Assembly: GCF_000226955.1 (NCBI RefSeq)
Contig: NZ_AGFU01000018.1
Location: 1 to 45,779 of the forward strand
Direction: 5' to 3'
From: Sphingomonas elodea ATCC 31461
GTDB lineage: Bacteria; Pseudomonadota; Alphaproteobacteria; Sphingomonadales; Sphingomonadaceae
Length of the DNA: 45,779 nucleotides
Positions 10,960 through 24,900 of this stretch are shown here, in pieces (position 1 is the stretch's first letter; the number at the start of each line of letters is the position of its first letter). Below the pieces are notes generated by a model. That model had not been told where the DNA came from and made no database searches. It saw nothing but the letters and a program-made list of their open reading frames with translations. The translations under genes were made by a program, and so were the position numbers.

Positions 10960-11873
10960 GTATCCTAGACCCCATGGCGCCGCCCCTGTTCGCCGATGTG
11001 GCGGGCGATGTGGCGGTGAGCTTCGAATTCTTCCCGCCCAAGACCGAGAAGATGGAAGAGACGCTGTGGCAGTCCATCGAGACGCTGTCGCCGCTCGGCC
11101 CCCGCTTCGTGAGCGTCACCTATGGCGCCGGCGGCACCACCCGCGAGCGTACCCATGCCACGGTCTCGAAGATCGCGCGCGAGACGCCGCTGGCGGCCGC
11201 CGCGCACCTCACCTGCGTCGAGGCGACGCGCGAGGAGATCGACCAGATCGCCGAGGAATATTGGGCGGCGGGCGTGCGCCACATCGTCGCCCTGCGCGGC
11301 GATCCGCCCCGTGCCGGCGAGAAGTATCGCACCCATCCCGGCGGCTATGAGAATGCCGCGGACCTGGTCGCGGGCCTGCGCCGGCTCCACCCGTTCGAGA
11401 TTTCGGTGAGCGCCTATCCCGAATGCCATCCGGATTCGCCGAGCCCCGAGGCCGATCTCGACAACCTGAAGCGCAAGATCGATGCCGGCGCCAACCGCGC
11501 GATCACCCAGTTCTTCTTCGAGGCCGAGACCTTCCTGCGCTTCCGCGACCGCGCGGCGGCGGCCGGGATCGATGCCGAGATCGTGCCGGGCATCATGCCG
11601 GTGATGAATTACGCCAGCGTCGTGAAGATGTCGGCGATGTGCGGGACGGACGTGCCGGCCTGGATGGAGAAGCTGTTCGAGGGGCTCGACGAGCATCCCG
11701 GCGCGCGGCAGCTGGTCGCGGCGACGCTGGCGGCGGAACTCTGCCGCAAGCTCTATGCGGGCGGCGTGCGGCAGTTCCACTTCTACACGCTCAATCGCGC
11801 CGAGCTGAGCTACGCGATCTGCCACCTGCTGGGCCTGCGCCCGCGGCAGCAGGCGGCGGTGGCGGCGGCGTAA
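10956..11873 (+). CDS. metF: Methylenetetrahydrofolate reductase [NAD(P)H]
   Basis: 305 residues, the usual bacterial length. It is a FAD-dependent TIM barrel that reduces 5,10-methylene-THF to 5-methyl-THF, the methyl donor for MetH. VSFEFFPPK near the N-terminus carries the catalytic Glu (E24), and VALRGDPP carries the conserved Asp that binds folate and FAD (D116). QFFFE and the C-terminal GVRQFHFYTLNRAEL are also typical. Its ATG overlaps the regulator's TGA (ATGA), so it is translationally coupled to it. The metH N-terminal gene follows after 133 bp that contain a paired-palindrome element. A second in-frame Met at residue 7 is less likely as start. Confidence 0.97.
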   Translation: MSILDPMAPPLFADVAGDVAVSFEFFPPKTEKMEETLWQSIETLSPLGPRFVSVTYGAGGTTRERTHATVSKIARETPLAAAAHLTCVEATREEIDQIAEEYWAAGVRHIVALRGDPPRAGEKYRTHPGGYENAADLVAGLRRLHPFEISVSAYPECHPDSPSPEADLDNLKRKIDAGANRAITQFFFEAETFLRFRDRAAAAGIDAEIVPGIMPVMNYASVVKMSAMCGTDVPAWMEKLFEGLDEHPGARQLVAATLAAELCRKLYAGGVRQFHFYTLNRAELSYAICHLLGLRPRQQAAVAAA

Positions 11874-11880
11874 CCCAACC

Positions 11881-11991
11881 TAAGCCCCTCCTCCTGGGAG
11901 GAGGGGTTGGGGGTGGAGGGATGCCAGACCCTCTGTTGGTCTAGGTGACACCCTGCCCCACCCCAACCCCTCCCCTGAAGGGGAGGGGCTA
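11881..11991. repeat. Paired palindromic (BIME-like) element between metF and metH
   Basis: Two inverted hairpin units. The left one has arms 11885-11894 and 11897-11906 (CCCCTCCTCC with GGAGGAGGGG). The right one has arms 11967-11975 and 11980-11988 (CCCCTCCCC with GGGGAGGGG). Bases 11955-11991 are identical to 16421-16457 in the atp operon. The element ends 15 bp before the metH start codon. The length and symmetry are like REP/BIME repeats. Confidence 0.85.
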
Positions 11992-12006
11992 AAGTAGGAA
12001 ATTGAC

Positions 12007-13053
12007 ATGACTGCACGCGAGAAACTGCTGGCCGAAGCCGCCAAGCGCATCCTGATCACCGACGGGGCGTTCGGCACCGAGATCCAGAACTGGAAGCTCG
12101 ACGCGGCCGCCTATGCCGGCACCCTCGGCCTTGCCCATGACCAGAAGGGTAACAACGATATCCTCGCGCTGACCAAGCCCGAGGTGCCCGGCTCGATCCA
12201 CCGCGCCTATTTCGAGGCCGGCGCCGATATCGCCGAGACCAACACCTTCTCCGCCAACCGGATCAGCCAGGCCGATTACGGCGCCGAGCATCTGGTCCGC
12301 GAGATCAACATCGAGAGCGCCAAGCTCGCGCGGCAGATCGCCGACGAGTTCGAGGCCAAGGACGGCCGCCCGCGCTTCGTCGCCGGCGCGCTGGGCCCGA
12401 CCAACAAGACGCTGTCGCTGAGCCCGGACGTCAACGATCCCGGCTATCGCGAGATCGACTTCGATACCCTCAAGGACGTGTACCGCGAGCAGATCGACGC
12501 GCTGGTCGAAGGCGGCATCGACTTCGTGCTGATCGAGACGGTGTTCGACACGCTCAACGCCAAGGCCGGCATCATGGCGGCGATCGAGGCGGGCGAGGCG
12601 CTGGGCCGCGACCTGCCGATCATGCTGTCCATGACGCTGACCGATCTGTCGGGCCGCAACCTTTCCGGCCACACGGTCGAGGCGTTCTGGCACGCGGTGC
12701 GCCATGCCAAGCCGGTGACGATCGGGCTCAACTGCTCGTTCGGCGCCGAGCAGTTGCGCCCGCATGTGAAGACGCTGTCGGCGCTCTGCGATACGCTGAT
12801 CATGGTCTATCCGAATGCGGGCCTGCCCAACGAACTCGGCGCCTATGACGAGCTGCCGGCGACCACCGCGGGTCTCGTCAAGGAATGGGCCGATGCGGGG
12901 CAGGTGAACATCCTCGGCGGCTGCTGCGGCTCGACGCCCGCGCATATCGGCGCGATCGCCAAGGCGGTGCAGGGGCTGAGCCCGCGTGCCATCCCGACGC
13001 CCGAAGTGCGCACGCGGCTGGCGGGCCTCGAACCGTTCACCATGGCGGCTTGA
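12007..13053 (+). CDS. metH: Methionine synthase, homocysteine-binding part (split MetH, N-terminal)
   Basis: 348 residues covering only the homocysteine S-methyltransferase module of cobalamin-dependent MetH. The zinc ligands that activate homocysteine are visible: C243 in [10 protein letters not shown] and C306/C307 in [22 protein letters not shown] near the N-terminus is typical of MetH. The stop at 13053 falls where full-length MetH would enter its folate-binding domain, and the next gene supplies the remainder. Together they total 1214 residues, against about 1227 for E. coli MetH. TAGGAA about 9 bp before the ATG serves as the ribosome binding site. Split metH is known in alphaproteobacteria, so I read this as a normal two-gene form and not as a broken gene. 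Confidence 0.95.
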   Translation: MTAREKLLAEAAKRILITDGAFGTEIQNWKLDAAAYAGTLGLAHDQKGNNDILALTKPEVPGSIHRAYFEAGADIAETNTFSANRISQADYGAEHLVREINIESAKLARQIADEFEAKDGRPRFVAGALGPTNKTLSLSPDVNDPGYREIDFDTLKDVYREQIDALVEGGIDFVLIETVFDTLNAKAGIMAAIEAGEALGRDLPIMLSMTLTDLSGRNLSGHTVEAFWHAVRHAKPVTIGLNCSFGAEQLRPHVKTLSALCDTLIMVYPNAGLPNELGAYDELPATTAGLVKEWADAGQVNILGGCCGSTPAHIGAIAKAVQGLSPRAIPTPEVRTRLAGLEPFTMAA

Positions 13054-13060
13054 GGCTTGC

Positions 13061-13182
13061 GATCCTCCCCTGCAAGGGGAGGTGGCAGGCCGAAGGCCTG
13101 ACGGAGGGGTGTCCCCCTCTCGATAGCGCGATACCCCTCCACCATGCTTCGCATGGTCCCCCTCCCCCTCGGGGGGAGGATC
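13061..13182. repeat. Composite palindromic element between the two metH genes
   Basis: Outer 10-bp inverted ends (GATCCTCCCC at 13061, GGGGAGGATC at 13173) enclose hairpins at 13064-13082, 13086-13100 (CAGGCC-gaa-GGCCTG) and 13141-13157 (ACCATGC-ttc-GCATGGT). It nearly fills the 146-bp spacer. It differs in sequence from the element before metH but shares the idea of strong hairpins between co-transcribed genes. Confidence 0.8.
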
Positions 13183-13199
13183 GAAGAAGAAGAAACCCG

Positions 13200-15800
<2,601 letters not shown>

Positions 15801-15810
15801 GGTTGCCCGC

Positions 15811-15838
15811 GGGCTCCCCTGCACGGCGTGGGGAGCCC
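15811..15838 (+). terminator. Hairpin after the met operon
   Basis: Perfect 9-bp stem (GGGCTCCCC with GGGGAGCCC) around a 10-nt loop, 10 bp after the metH stop. There is no T run, so it may stabilise the 3' end or act with Rho rather than be a classical intrinsic terminator. Confidence 0.5.
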
Positions 15839-16064
15839 GACAGCCATGATTGCAGGACAATCGTCACGACGGCCCCCGGTGCACGGGTCGCCGCCCTGTA
15901 TCTGGTCGCAATGCTTTGGATCGTAGGAGATGCGGGCCGGGAGGTTTGTCCTCTACCGTGCCCCGGGGCTGCCTATGGCTGCCATGTCCCCCGATGGGGG
16001 CCGCCCCGCGCTGGCGGGGGGCGGCGGGTAGGTCGGAGCCGGGTAGTCGTGCCCGGCGTCCTGC
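15839..16064. other. Intergenic space between convergent met and atp operons
   Basis: No convincing gene. A hairpin at 16001-16024 (CCGCCCC with GGGGCGG) lies about 40 bp beyond the atpC stop and could end the atp transcript, although it lacks a T run. Open frames across this stretch have no ribosome site and no recognisable product. Confidence 0.5.
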
Positions 16065-16316
16065 TTATTCAGCGCGTTCGGCCAGCACGGTCAGGCCGCG
16101 CTCGTTGACTTCGGCGAAACCGCCCTCGACGCGGATCAGTTCGGGCGTGGTGGAGCCCGCCTTGTAGACCTCGATATTGCCGTCGCGGATCGTCGACATG
16201 ATCGGCGCATGGCCTTCGAGCACGCCGAAATCGCCCTCGCTGCCGGGGACGACGACCATATGGACCTCTTCCGAGCGGACGAGACGTTCCGGGGTGACGA
16301 GTTCGAAGTGCAGCAT
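16065..16316 (-). CDS. atpC: F1F0 ATP synthase epsilon subunit (short form)
   Basis: 83 residues, from [21 protein letters not shown] to LTVLAERAE. It keeps the N-terminal beta-sandwich ([19 protein letters not shown] is diagnostic) that links gamma to the c-ring, but lacks the C-terminal two-helix inhibitory domain of the 139-residue E. coli form. Short epsilon subunits are usual in alphaproteobacteria, where ATPase inhibition is handled by a zeta protein. The start at 16316 is preceded by TAGGA; extension upstream would translate the palindromic repeat. It is the last gene of the operon and is separated from atpD by 149 bp holding that repeat. Confidence 0.95.
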   Translation of the reverse strand: MLHFELVTPERLVRSEEVHMVVVPGSEGDFGVLEGHAPIMSTIRDGNIEVYKAGSTTPELIRVEGGFAEVNERGLTVLAERAE

Positions 16317-16327
16317 CTTTTCAATCC

Positions 16328-16457
16328 TAAGCCCCTCTCCTTTAGGGGAGGGGTTGGGGTGGGGGACACCGCCCCCGACGTCGGTATTCGCTGGGGTTAC
16401 GGGGCGCTCGCTTCGCTCGCGCCCCACCCCAACCCCTCCCCTGAAGGGGAGGGGCTA
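16328..16457. repeat. Paired palindromic (BIME-like) element between atpD and atpC
   Basis: Two inverted copies of one unit of about 36 bp. 16328-16364 matches the reverse complement of 16422-16457 with few differences, and each copy forms its own CCCCTC/GAGGGG hairpin. The right unit (16421-16457) is identical over 37 bp to 11955-11991 in the met operon. On the atp message the element ends 11 nt before the atpC start, so the ribosome site TAGGA straddles its edge. Confidence 0.88.
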
Positions 16458-16465
16458 GTAGTAGC

Positions 16466-17965
<1,500 letters not shown>

Positions 17966-18841
17966 TTAGAGCGCTTCGGCGCCCGAAATGATTTCCACCA
18001 GTTCGGTCGTGATCGCGGCCTGGCGGGAACGGTTATACTGGATCGTCAGCCGGTTGATCAGGTCGCCGGCATTGCGCGTCGCGTTGTCCATCGCGGTCAT
18101 CGACGCGCCCTGCTCGCTGGCCTGGTTCTCGAGCAGCGCCTTGAACAGCTGCACCGTCAGGTTGCGCGGCAGCAGATCGGCGAGGATCGTCTCTTCGTCC
18201 GGCTCATATTCCACCGCCGCGCCCGAGCTGGCCTCGGTGGTCGCGGGGACCGAAACCGGGATCAGCTGCTGCTCGGTCGGCACCTGGGCCAGCGCCGAGC
18301 GGAAGTGCGAATAGAACAGCGTCGCCACGTCGAACTCGCCCGCGAAGAAGCGGTCGGTCACGTCTTTGGCGATCGCGCGGGCCTCGTCGAAGCCCGGGGT
18401 GCGCACCGCGGTCGTGTCGAACTGGGCGACGATCATGCCGGGGAAGGTACGGGCGATCACCGCGCGGCCCTTGCGGCCGACGAGGTAGAACTTCACCGTC
18501 TTGCCCTCGGCGATCAGCGCGCGCGCCTTGAGGATCGCCGCCTTGACGATGTTGGCGTTGAACGCACCCGACAGGCCCTTGTCGCCATTTGCGACGAGCA
18601 GCAGGTGCGTGTCCGCCTTGCCGGTGCCGGCGAGCAGACGGGGCGCGCTGTCGCTCGCCCCCACCTTGCTCGCCAGGCTGGCGACCACGCCCTCGAGGCG
18701 CTGGGCATAGGGGCGCGCGGCTTCCGCGGCGGCTTGCGCCTTCCGCAGCTTCGCCGCCGCGACCATCTGCTTGGCCTTGGTGATCTTCTGGGTCGACTTG
18801 ACCGAGGCGATCCGGCCCTTGAGTTCCTTGAGGTTGGCCAT
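17966..18841 (-). CDS. atpG: F1F0 ATP synthase gamma subunit
   Basis: 291 residues, the normal length. The N-terminal helix [36 protein letters not shown] and the C-terminal helix [46 protein letters not shown] form the coiled-coil central shaft that turns inside alpha3beta3. Both are strongly conserved. The middle Rossmann-like domain contains [19 protein letters not shown]. It lies between atpA (14 bp spacer) and atpD (27 bp spacer) on the minus strand. Confidence 0.98.
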   Translation of the reverse strand: MANLKELKGRIASVKSTQKITKAKQMVAAAKLRKAQAAAEAARPYAQRLEGVVASLASKVGASDSAPRLLAGTGKADTHLLLVANGDKGLSGAFNANIVKAAILKARALIAEGKTVKFYLVGRKGRAVIARTFPGMIVAQFDTTAVRTPGFDEARAIAKDVTDRFFAGEFDVATLFYSHFRSALAQVPTEQQLIPVSVPATTEASSGAAVEYEPDEETILADLLPRNLTVQLFKALLENQASEQGASMTAMDNATRNAGDLINRLTIQYNRSRQAAITTELVEIISGAEAL

Positions 18842-18855
18842 CCGGCTGACGTTCC

Positions 18856-20951
<2,096 letters not shown>

Positions 20952-20999
20952 GCGATTCGTTTCCTCTCGGAGGGTCGGAAGTGACCCCATGCACAAAAG

Positions 21000-21023
21000 G
21001 GGGGCGACGCATACTGCGCCCCC
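21000..21023 (-). promoter_or_regulatory. Terminator-like hairpin in the atp operon leader
   Basis: On the minus strand GGGGGCG (21023-21017) pairs with CGCCCCC (21006-21000) around a 10-nt loop; after one more C (20999) comes TTTT (20998-20995), about 45 bp before the atpH GTG. The upstream PEP-CTERM gene already has its own terminator at 21134-21163, so this second one could be a backup terminator or an attenuator for the atp operon, depending on where the atp promoter lies. Confidence 0.5.
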
Positions 21024-21133
21024 GATGGGTTGCCGGGCTGCTAGCATCGCGGTTGAAGGGATGCAACCCGAGTCGCCGAAACGTCACACGCCCATTTCAT
21101 CTTCGTGCTTCGACATGTTGTGACGGGCGCAGG

Positions 21134-21163
21134 AAAAAGGGCGGGCGAGGGGATCGCCTGCCC
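21134..21163 (-). terminator. Rho-independent terminator after the PEP-CTERM gene
   Basis: On the minus strand a 10-bp stem with one mismatch (GGGCAGGCGA and TCGCCCGCCC) is followed by five T, 24 bp past the stop at 21188. Confidence 0.75.
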
Positions 21164-21187
21164 CGATGTTGCGAGTCGCTGGCGCGC

Positions 21188-21898
21188 TCAGGCGAGTCGA
21201 TAGGCGGCGGACCGTCGGCGACGCAGCATGCCGCCGACCAGTGCAAAGCCGCCGATCATCGTTGCCCAGCTGGCCGGTTCGGGTACCGCGCTCAGGAAGA
21301 CCTGGCTCTGCCGGTCCTTGGAGAAGAGCAGCTGGAGCTTGTGCCCGGCAACCGCTGTCCAGCCGCCCGTGGTGATCTGGGTAAGATAGCTGTTGGCGAG
21401 CGCGCGGGCATCGTCGCTGTTGCCGCCCATGGTGTAGAATTGGCCGCTGGTGGTGTCGTAGCTGCCGCCATGCTCCTCCATGATCTCCCACACCGCCAGC
21501 TGGGTGGCGGCGGAGATGGTCTTGCGGGCGAGCAGGTCGGTTTCCTTGCCCAGCAGGAGATCGGAGTGGGTGAGCAGCGTCAGCAGTTGTTGCTGGCGAG
21601 TGGTATCGCCAAGCAGCACGGAGATATTCGCGCGCTCGAAGGTGCCGGTATCCAGTGCCGTTAGCGCAGCGACGCAGTAGGTCAGGAACTCGACGGCCTT
21701 GCCGTTCTCGGTACCCGTGAAACGGAAGCGGCTCATGCCCGGGTCGGTGCCCTGGAAGCCGGCGGGCGTGTAGACCATCAGGTCGCCCTTGAGATAGCCG
21801 GGATCGTCGTCGATGCCGGTGATCACCACGCTGGCGTGTGCGGCGGCGGGCATCACGGCGCCCAGCGCCAGAGCGGCGGCCATCAGTGCAGTGCGCAT
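21188..21898 (-). CDS. PEP-CTERM sorting protein with a possible internal thioester
   Basis: 236 residues: a signal peptide (to about AHA, residue 22), a secreted domain, then PEPASWA (206-212), a hydrophobic helix and RRRR at the C-terminus. This is the PEPxxWA form of the PEP-CTERM signal, processed by an exosortase during export to the surface or exopolysaccharide. The mature protein has a single cysteine (C75 in FLTYCVAAL) and a TQLAVWEI motif (Q133). In thioester domains a Cys and a Gln of such motifs are joined as a reactive bond; this assignment is inference. It has a clean terminator and stands alone. Function unknown; a surface adhesin or matrix protein is possible. Confidence 0.88.
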   Translation of the reverse strand: MRTALMAAALALGAVMPAAAHASVVITGIDDDPGYLKGDLMVYTPAGFQGTDPGMSRFRFTGTENGKAVEFLTYCVAALTALDTGTFERANISVLLGDTTRQQQLLTLLTHSDLLLGKETDLLARKTISAATQLAVWEIMEEHGGSYDTTSGQFYTMGGNSDDARALANSYLTQITTGGWTAVAGHKLQLLFSKDRQSQVFLSAVPEPASWATMIGGFALVGGMLRRRRSAAYRLA

Positions 21899-22040
21899 CG
21901 TCGTCTGTTCCCACCCGTTGAGTGGGCCGAGCGCTACCGCGCGGGTTGGACGGCCGCTAGATTATTGAAATTGGTGAATGACCGGCTTTGGCACAGCCGT
22001 GCCGGGTTGGGACGGGAAGGCATCACCAACGCCCGGAAGC

Positions 22041-22136
22041 CGTCATCCCCGCGAAGGCGGGGATCCATTTGCCAGGACGACACAGCAAGCGCCGATACGT
22101 TCCCACCAATGGATCCCCGCCTGCGCGGGGATGACG
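22041..22136. repeat. Long inverted repeat (REP-like pair)
   Basis: Arms 22041-22068 and 22109-22136 match at 27 of 28 positions, and each arm is itself a hairpin (ATCCCCGC-GCGGGGAT type). The 40-bp centre is unique. It lies downstream of the helicase gene and upstream of the PEP-CTERM gene, both on the minus strand. CGTCATCCCCGCG-type repeats are widespread in Proteobacteria. It could also end helicase transcription. Confidence 0.85.
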
Positions 22137-22179
22137 ATCGCTAGAAAGGGCCGCGCGGACAAGCCCCGCGGCCGATCGC

Positions 22180-23679
22180 TCAGCGCGCGCGCCCTGCGCC
22201 GCCGCCCTGGCCGCGATTCCCGCCGGGGCGGCCCTGGCTGCTGCCGGCCGGGCGCGCGTTGAACTTGCGCTTCGGCGCGCCCGGGCCGCGACCCGCGCCA
22301 GCACCTGCGCCGGCATGGCCGGCACCGTCCTGGCGACGCGGCTGGTCGCTACGCGGACCGCCCTCGGCCCGGCGCTGCTCGCCACCGCGCGGCGCATCGC
22401 TGCGCGGACCACCGCGACCGCCGCGCGCCGGCTGGCCGTCGCCACGACGACCCTGGGCATGCTGCATCGCGCGGCCGTTGCGGCCGTTCTGCTCGTCGCG
22501 GCTCGCCGGCATCGGCGAGCGGGTCGACTTGATCTTGTCGGCCTCGGCCATGAAATTCTCCGGCAGCGGCTGCACGGTGAGCTTCTGGCGGGTCAGCCGC
22601 TCGATGTCCTTCAGGTACGGACGCTCGTCATCGGCGCAGTAGCTGATCGCGATGCCGTCGGCGCCGGCGCGCGCGGTGCGGCCGATGCGGTGGACATATT
22701 GCTCCGGCACGTTGGGCAGCTCGAAGTTGAACACATGGCTCACCCCCGACACGTCGATGCCGCGCGCGGCGATGTCGGTCGCCACCATCAGCTTGACCTT
22801 GCCCGAGCGGAACTCGCCCAGTGCCCGCTCGCGCTGCGGCTGGCTCTTGTTGCCGTGGATCGCGTTCGCGGCGATGCCGTTGCCGGCGAGCAGCCGCACG
22901 ACGCGGTCGGCACCATGCTTGGTGCGGGTGAAGATCAGCGCGCGATCGATCTCGAGATTGCGCAACTGCATCGTCAGCAGCGCCTGCTTCTCGGTCTGGT
23001 TCACATAGGTGACGAACTGCTCGACGCGCTCCGCCGTGGTGGCGACCGGGGTCACCTTCACTTCGACCGGATTGTGGATGAACTGGCTGGCCAGCTCGCG
23101 GATCGTCTTGGGCATGGTCGCCGAGAAGAACAGCGACTGGCGCTTGGCCGGCAGCTCCTTCACGATGCGGCGCAGCGCATGGATGAAGCCGAGGTCGAGC
23201 ATCTGGTCGGCTTCGTCGAGCACCAGGATCTCGATGCCGAGCAGGATCATGTAGCACTGGTCGAGCAGGTCGACGAGGCGGCCCGGCGTGGCGACCAGGA
23301 TGTCGACGCCGCGCGCCAGATCGGTCTTGTTCTTGTGGACCGAGGTGCCGCCGAACACGGTGGCGATGCGCAGGCCGGTGCCGCTGGCATAATGCTTGGC
23401 ATTGTCGGCGATCTGCGCGGCGAGCTCGCGGGTCGGCGCGAGGACGAGCATGCGGCAGCCGCGCGGCTGGGCGCGCTTGCCGCTGGCGACGAGGCGGTCG
23501 ATCGAGGGGAGCATGAACGCGGCGGTCTTGCCGGTGCCGGTCTGGGCGATGCCGAGCAGGTCGCGGCCTTCGAGCAGCGCGGGGATCGACTGCGCCTGGA
23601 TCGGCGTAGCTTCATTGTAGCCCTTCGCCGAAAGCGCAGCAAGGACAGTCTCGGAAAGGCCGAGGTCTTTGAACAACAT
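22180..23679 (-). CDS. DEAD-box ATP-dependent RNA helicase (RhlE-like)
   Basis: 499 residues. The two RecA domains show all motifs: Q motif (TPIQAQSIP), I AQTGTGKT (45-52), Ia PTRELAAQ, Ib TPGRLVDLL, II DEAD (155-158), III SAT, IV IFTRTK, V ATDIAARGIDV and VI HRIGRTARAG. After about residue 385 comes a low-complexity tail rich in Arg and Gly (RGGRGG, GGNRGQGGG), typical of RhlE-type helicases and used for non-specific RNA binding. It probably remodels rRNA or mRNA structure, for instance in ribosome assembly or cold adaptation. The start MLFKDLGLSETVLAAL matches the family. Confidence 0.95.
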   Translation of the reverse strand: MLFKDLGLSETVLAALSAKGYNEATPIQAQSIPALLEGRDLLGIAQTGTGKTAAFMLPSIDRLVASGKRAQPRGCRMLVLAPTRELAAQIADNAKHYASGTGLRIATVFGGTSVHKNKTDLARGVDILVATPGRLVDLLDQCYMILLGIEILVLDEADQMLDLGFIHALRRIVKELPAKRQSLFFSATMPKTIRELASQFIHNPVEVKVTPVATTAERVEQFVTYVNQTEKQALLTMQLRNLEIDRALIFTRTKHGADRVVRLLAGNGIAANAIHGNKSQPQRERALGEFRSGKVKLMVATDIAARGIDVSGVSHVFNFELPNVPEQYVHRIGRTARAGADGIAISYCADDERPYLKDIERLTRQKLTVQPLPENFMAEADKIKSTRSPMPASRDEQNGRNGRAMQHAQGRRGDGQPARGGRGGPRSDAPRGGEQRRAEGGPRSDQPRRQDGAGHAGAGAGAGRGPGAPKRKFNARPAGSSQGRPGGNRGQGGGAGRAR

Positions 23680-23973
23680 GGAAAACCCTTACAAATGGGC
23701 CGGCGCACGGCCGTCTTCGAAGGGCGCGTGCGTAGGCGGGGTCAACAAGTGACGCCCCGCGTGATTTGGGAAGCCGGTAAGGACGAGGCAGAGCCGAGCG
23801 GCGCTTTTCCCTGGATAGGGCACGCGCCGCCGATCACGCTGCATGTAAATGCCTCGTCGTGAGGGCGCATATGGCAGCGATGCTGCGGCGCGTCAAGAAG
23901 CGCCGGCATGTTGGTCGTCCGTTAACTTCGATGGCTGTAGATTCGTGCATCTTGGGGCAAGGGAAAGGCGCTG
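23680..23973. other. Divergent intergenic region between helicase and PilZ genes
   Basis: 294 bp without a supported gene. It should carry both promoters. An imperfect hairpin (GCGGGGTCA with TGACGCCCCGC, about 23736-23760) would lie in the leader of the helicase message. I see no clear promoter motif. Confidence 0.5.
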
Positions 23974-24351
23974 GTGCTCGTCGCGAGGCTGGAAGTATGG
24001 GGCAGCATGGACGCGCGCGGCGCAGTGCGCTTCCTCGTGCAGAGCGAAACCACGGTGCGCGGCATGGACGGGCGGCCGTTCGATGCGGTGGTCGAGAATT
24101 TCTCGCGCACCGGCTTTCTGTTCAAGGCCGAGGTCGCGCTGGCGCCCGGCACGCTGATCTGGATCGGCCTGTCGGGCGCGGGCGCGCGCGAGGCGCGGGT
24201 GGTGTGGCGCGAGGAAACCCGCCACGGCTGCGAATTCCTGATGCCGCTCAGCCAGCGCGACCTGCAGCATGCGTTTCGGAGCCGGGAGCGCATGGTGGAG
24301 GATCTGGAGGCGCGGCTGCGGCGGGCGAGCATGTTGCGCGAGGGGGAGTAG
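23974..24351 (+). CDS. PilZ domain protein
   Basis: 125 residues starting at GTG, with AGGGAAAGG upstream; an ATG at 24007 (MDARGAVRF) is the alternative. The two c-di-GMP-binding signatures of PilZ are present: RxxxR as RGAVR and (D/N)xSxxG as NFSRTG, followed by beta strands GFLFKAEVALAPGTLIWIGL and RVVWREETRHGCEFL. It is therefore likely a single-domain c-di-GMP receptor acting on motility, adhesion or exopolysaccharide. The C-terminal 30 residues are a charged helix (RSRERMVEDLEARLRRAS). It stands alone, divergent from the helicase. Confidence 0.85.
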   Translation: MLVARLEVWGSMDARGAVRFLVQSETTVRGMDGRPFDAVVENFSRTGFLFKAEVALAPGTLIWIGLSGAGAREARVVWREETRHGCEFLMPLSQRDLQHAFRSRERMVEDLEARLRRASMLREGE

Positions 24352-24418
24352 GGCGTCTGCTCAGCATAGTTCGGTAGGCAGTGTCGCGCGGCAGCTCCCG
24401 CCCCAGTTGTGGAAATTC

Positions 24419-24817
24419 CTACAAAGCCGGTGCTGCGTCAGGGGTAGGTTTCATCAATTTGCAGACATGCTCCATTGTCACCCAGTCGATTGAGTTGGGG
24501 ATGACGGGCAAGTATCGCTTTTCCGGCTTGTATCTGTCATTGCCGATGGATCCGCTAGCCAGATAACTGATCGCTGCAATGTATTTGCTGGTCCGCTCGT
24601 GGCAGTTGAATGAAATGAGGATCTTTTCGCGAGCGTATTTACTGCCGGGCAAATTGTCGCGCCGCGTCCAAACTTCTGCCACTCCATCCGACTTTGAGAT
24701 GATCGTGGAATCATCCACGAAGAAGGATGTTCCATCCTTGCTCTGGCCCAAGGCACGCCAGTTCGGTTGAGCCTCTTGCGGCACCGGACTCACAGCAGAC
24801 AACCAAAACAGTAGCAT
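24419..24817 (-). CDS. Secreted protein resembling the surface-adhesin E family, lower GC
   Basis: 132 residues. A short hydrophobic N-terminus (MLLFWLSAVSPVPQEA) may be a signal peptide. The body NWRALGQSKDGTSFFVDDSTI, then VAEVWTRRDNL, EKILISFNCHERTSKYIAA and a late HVCK fits the pattern of the adhesin_E-like fold (Trp, D-x-STI, W near the middle, two cysteines). This is resemblance by pattern only. Base composition is nearer 50% GC than the two-thirds GC of its neighbours, which suggests acquisition or weak constraint. A run of nine G lies 5 bp before the ATG on the coding strand, doubling as ribosome site. Neighbours give no functional clue. Confidence 0.7.
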   Translation of the reverse strand: MLLFWLSAVSPVPQEAQPNWRALGQSKDGTSFFVDDSTIISKSDGVAEVWTRRDNLPGSKYAREKILISFNCHERTSKYIAAISYLASGSIGNDRYKPEKRYLPVIPNSIDWVTMEHVCKLMKPTPDAAPAL

Positions 24818-24900
24818 CGACGCCCCCCCCCTAGCGGGGAAATAACAACGCTAATTACCGCTTTCCACCAGATTCGGCTATGGGTGACGTGCCTATGCCT

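Noticed and set aside
15839-16108. Possible small plus-strand gene after metH
   Set aside because: No ribosome site or recognisable sequence; it overlaps atpC in antisense.
21084-21116. Ten-codon frame (MSKHEDEMGV) in the space before the atp operon, considered as a leader peptide
   Set aside because: No ribosome site, no link to the hairpin, and no codon pattern suggesting attenuation.
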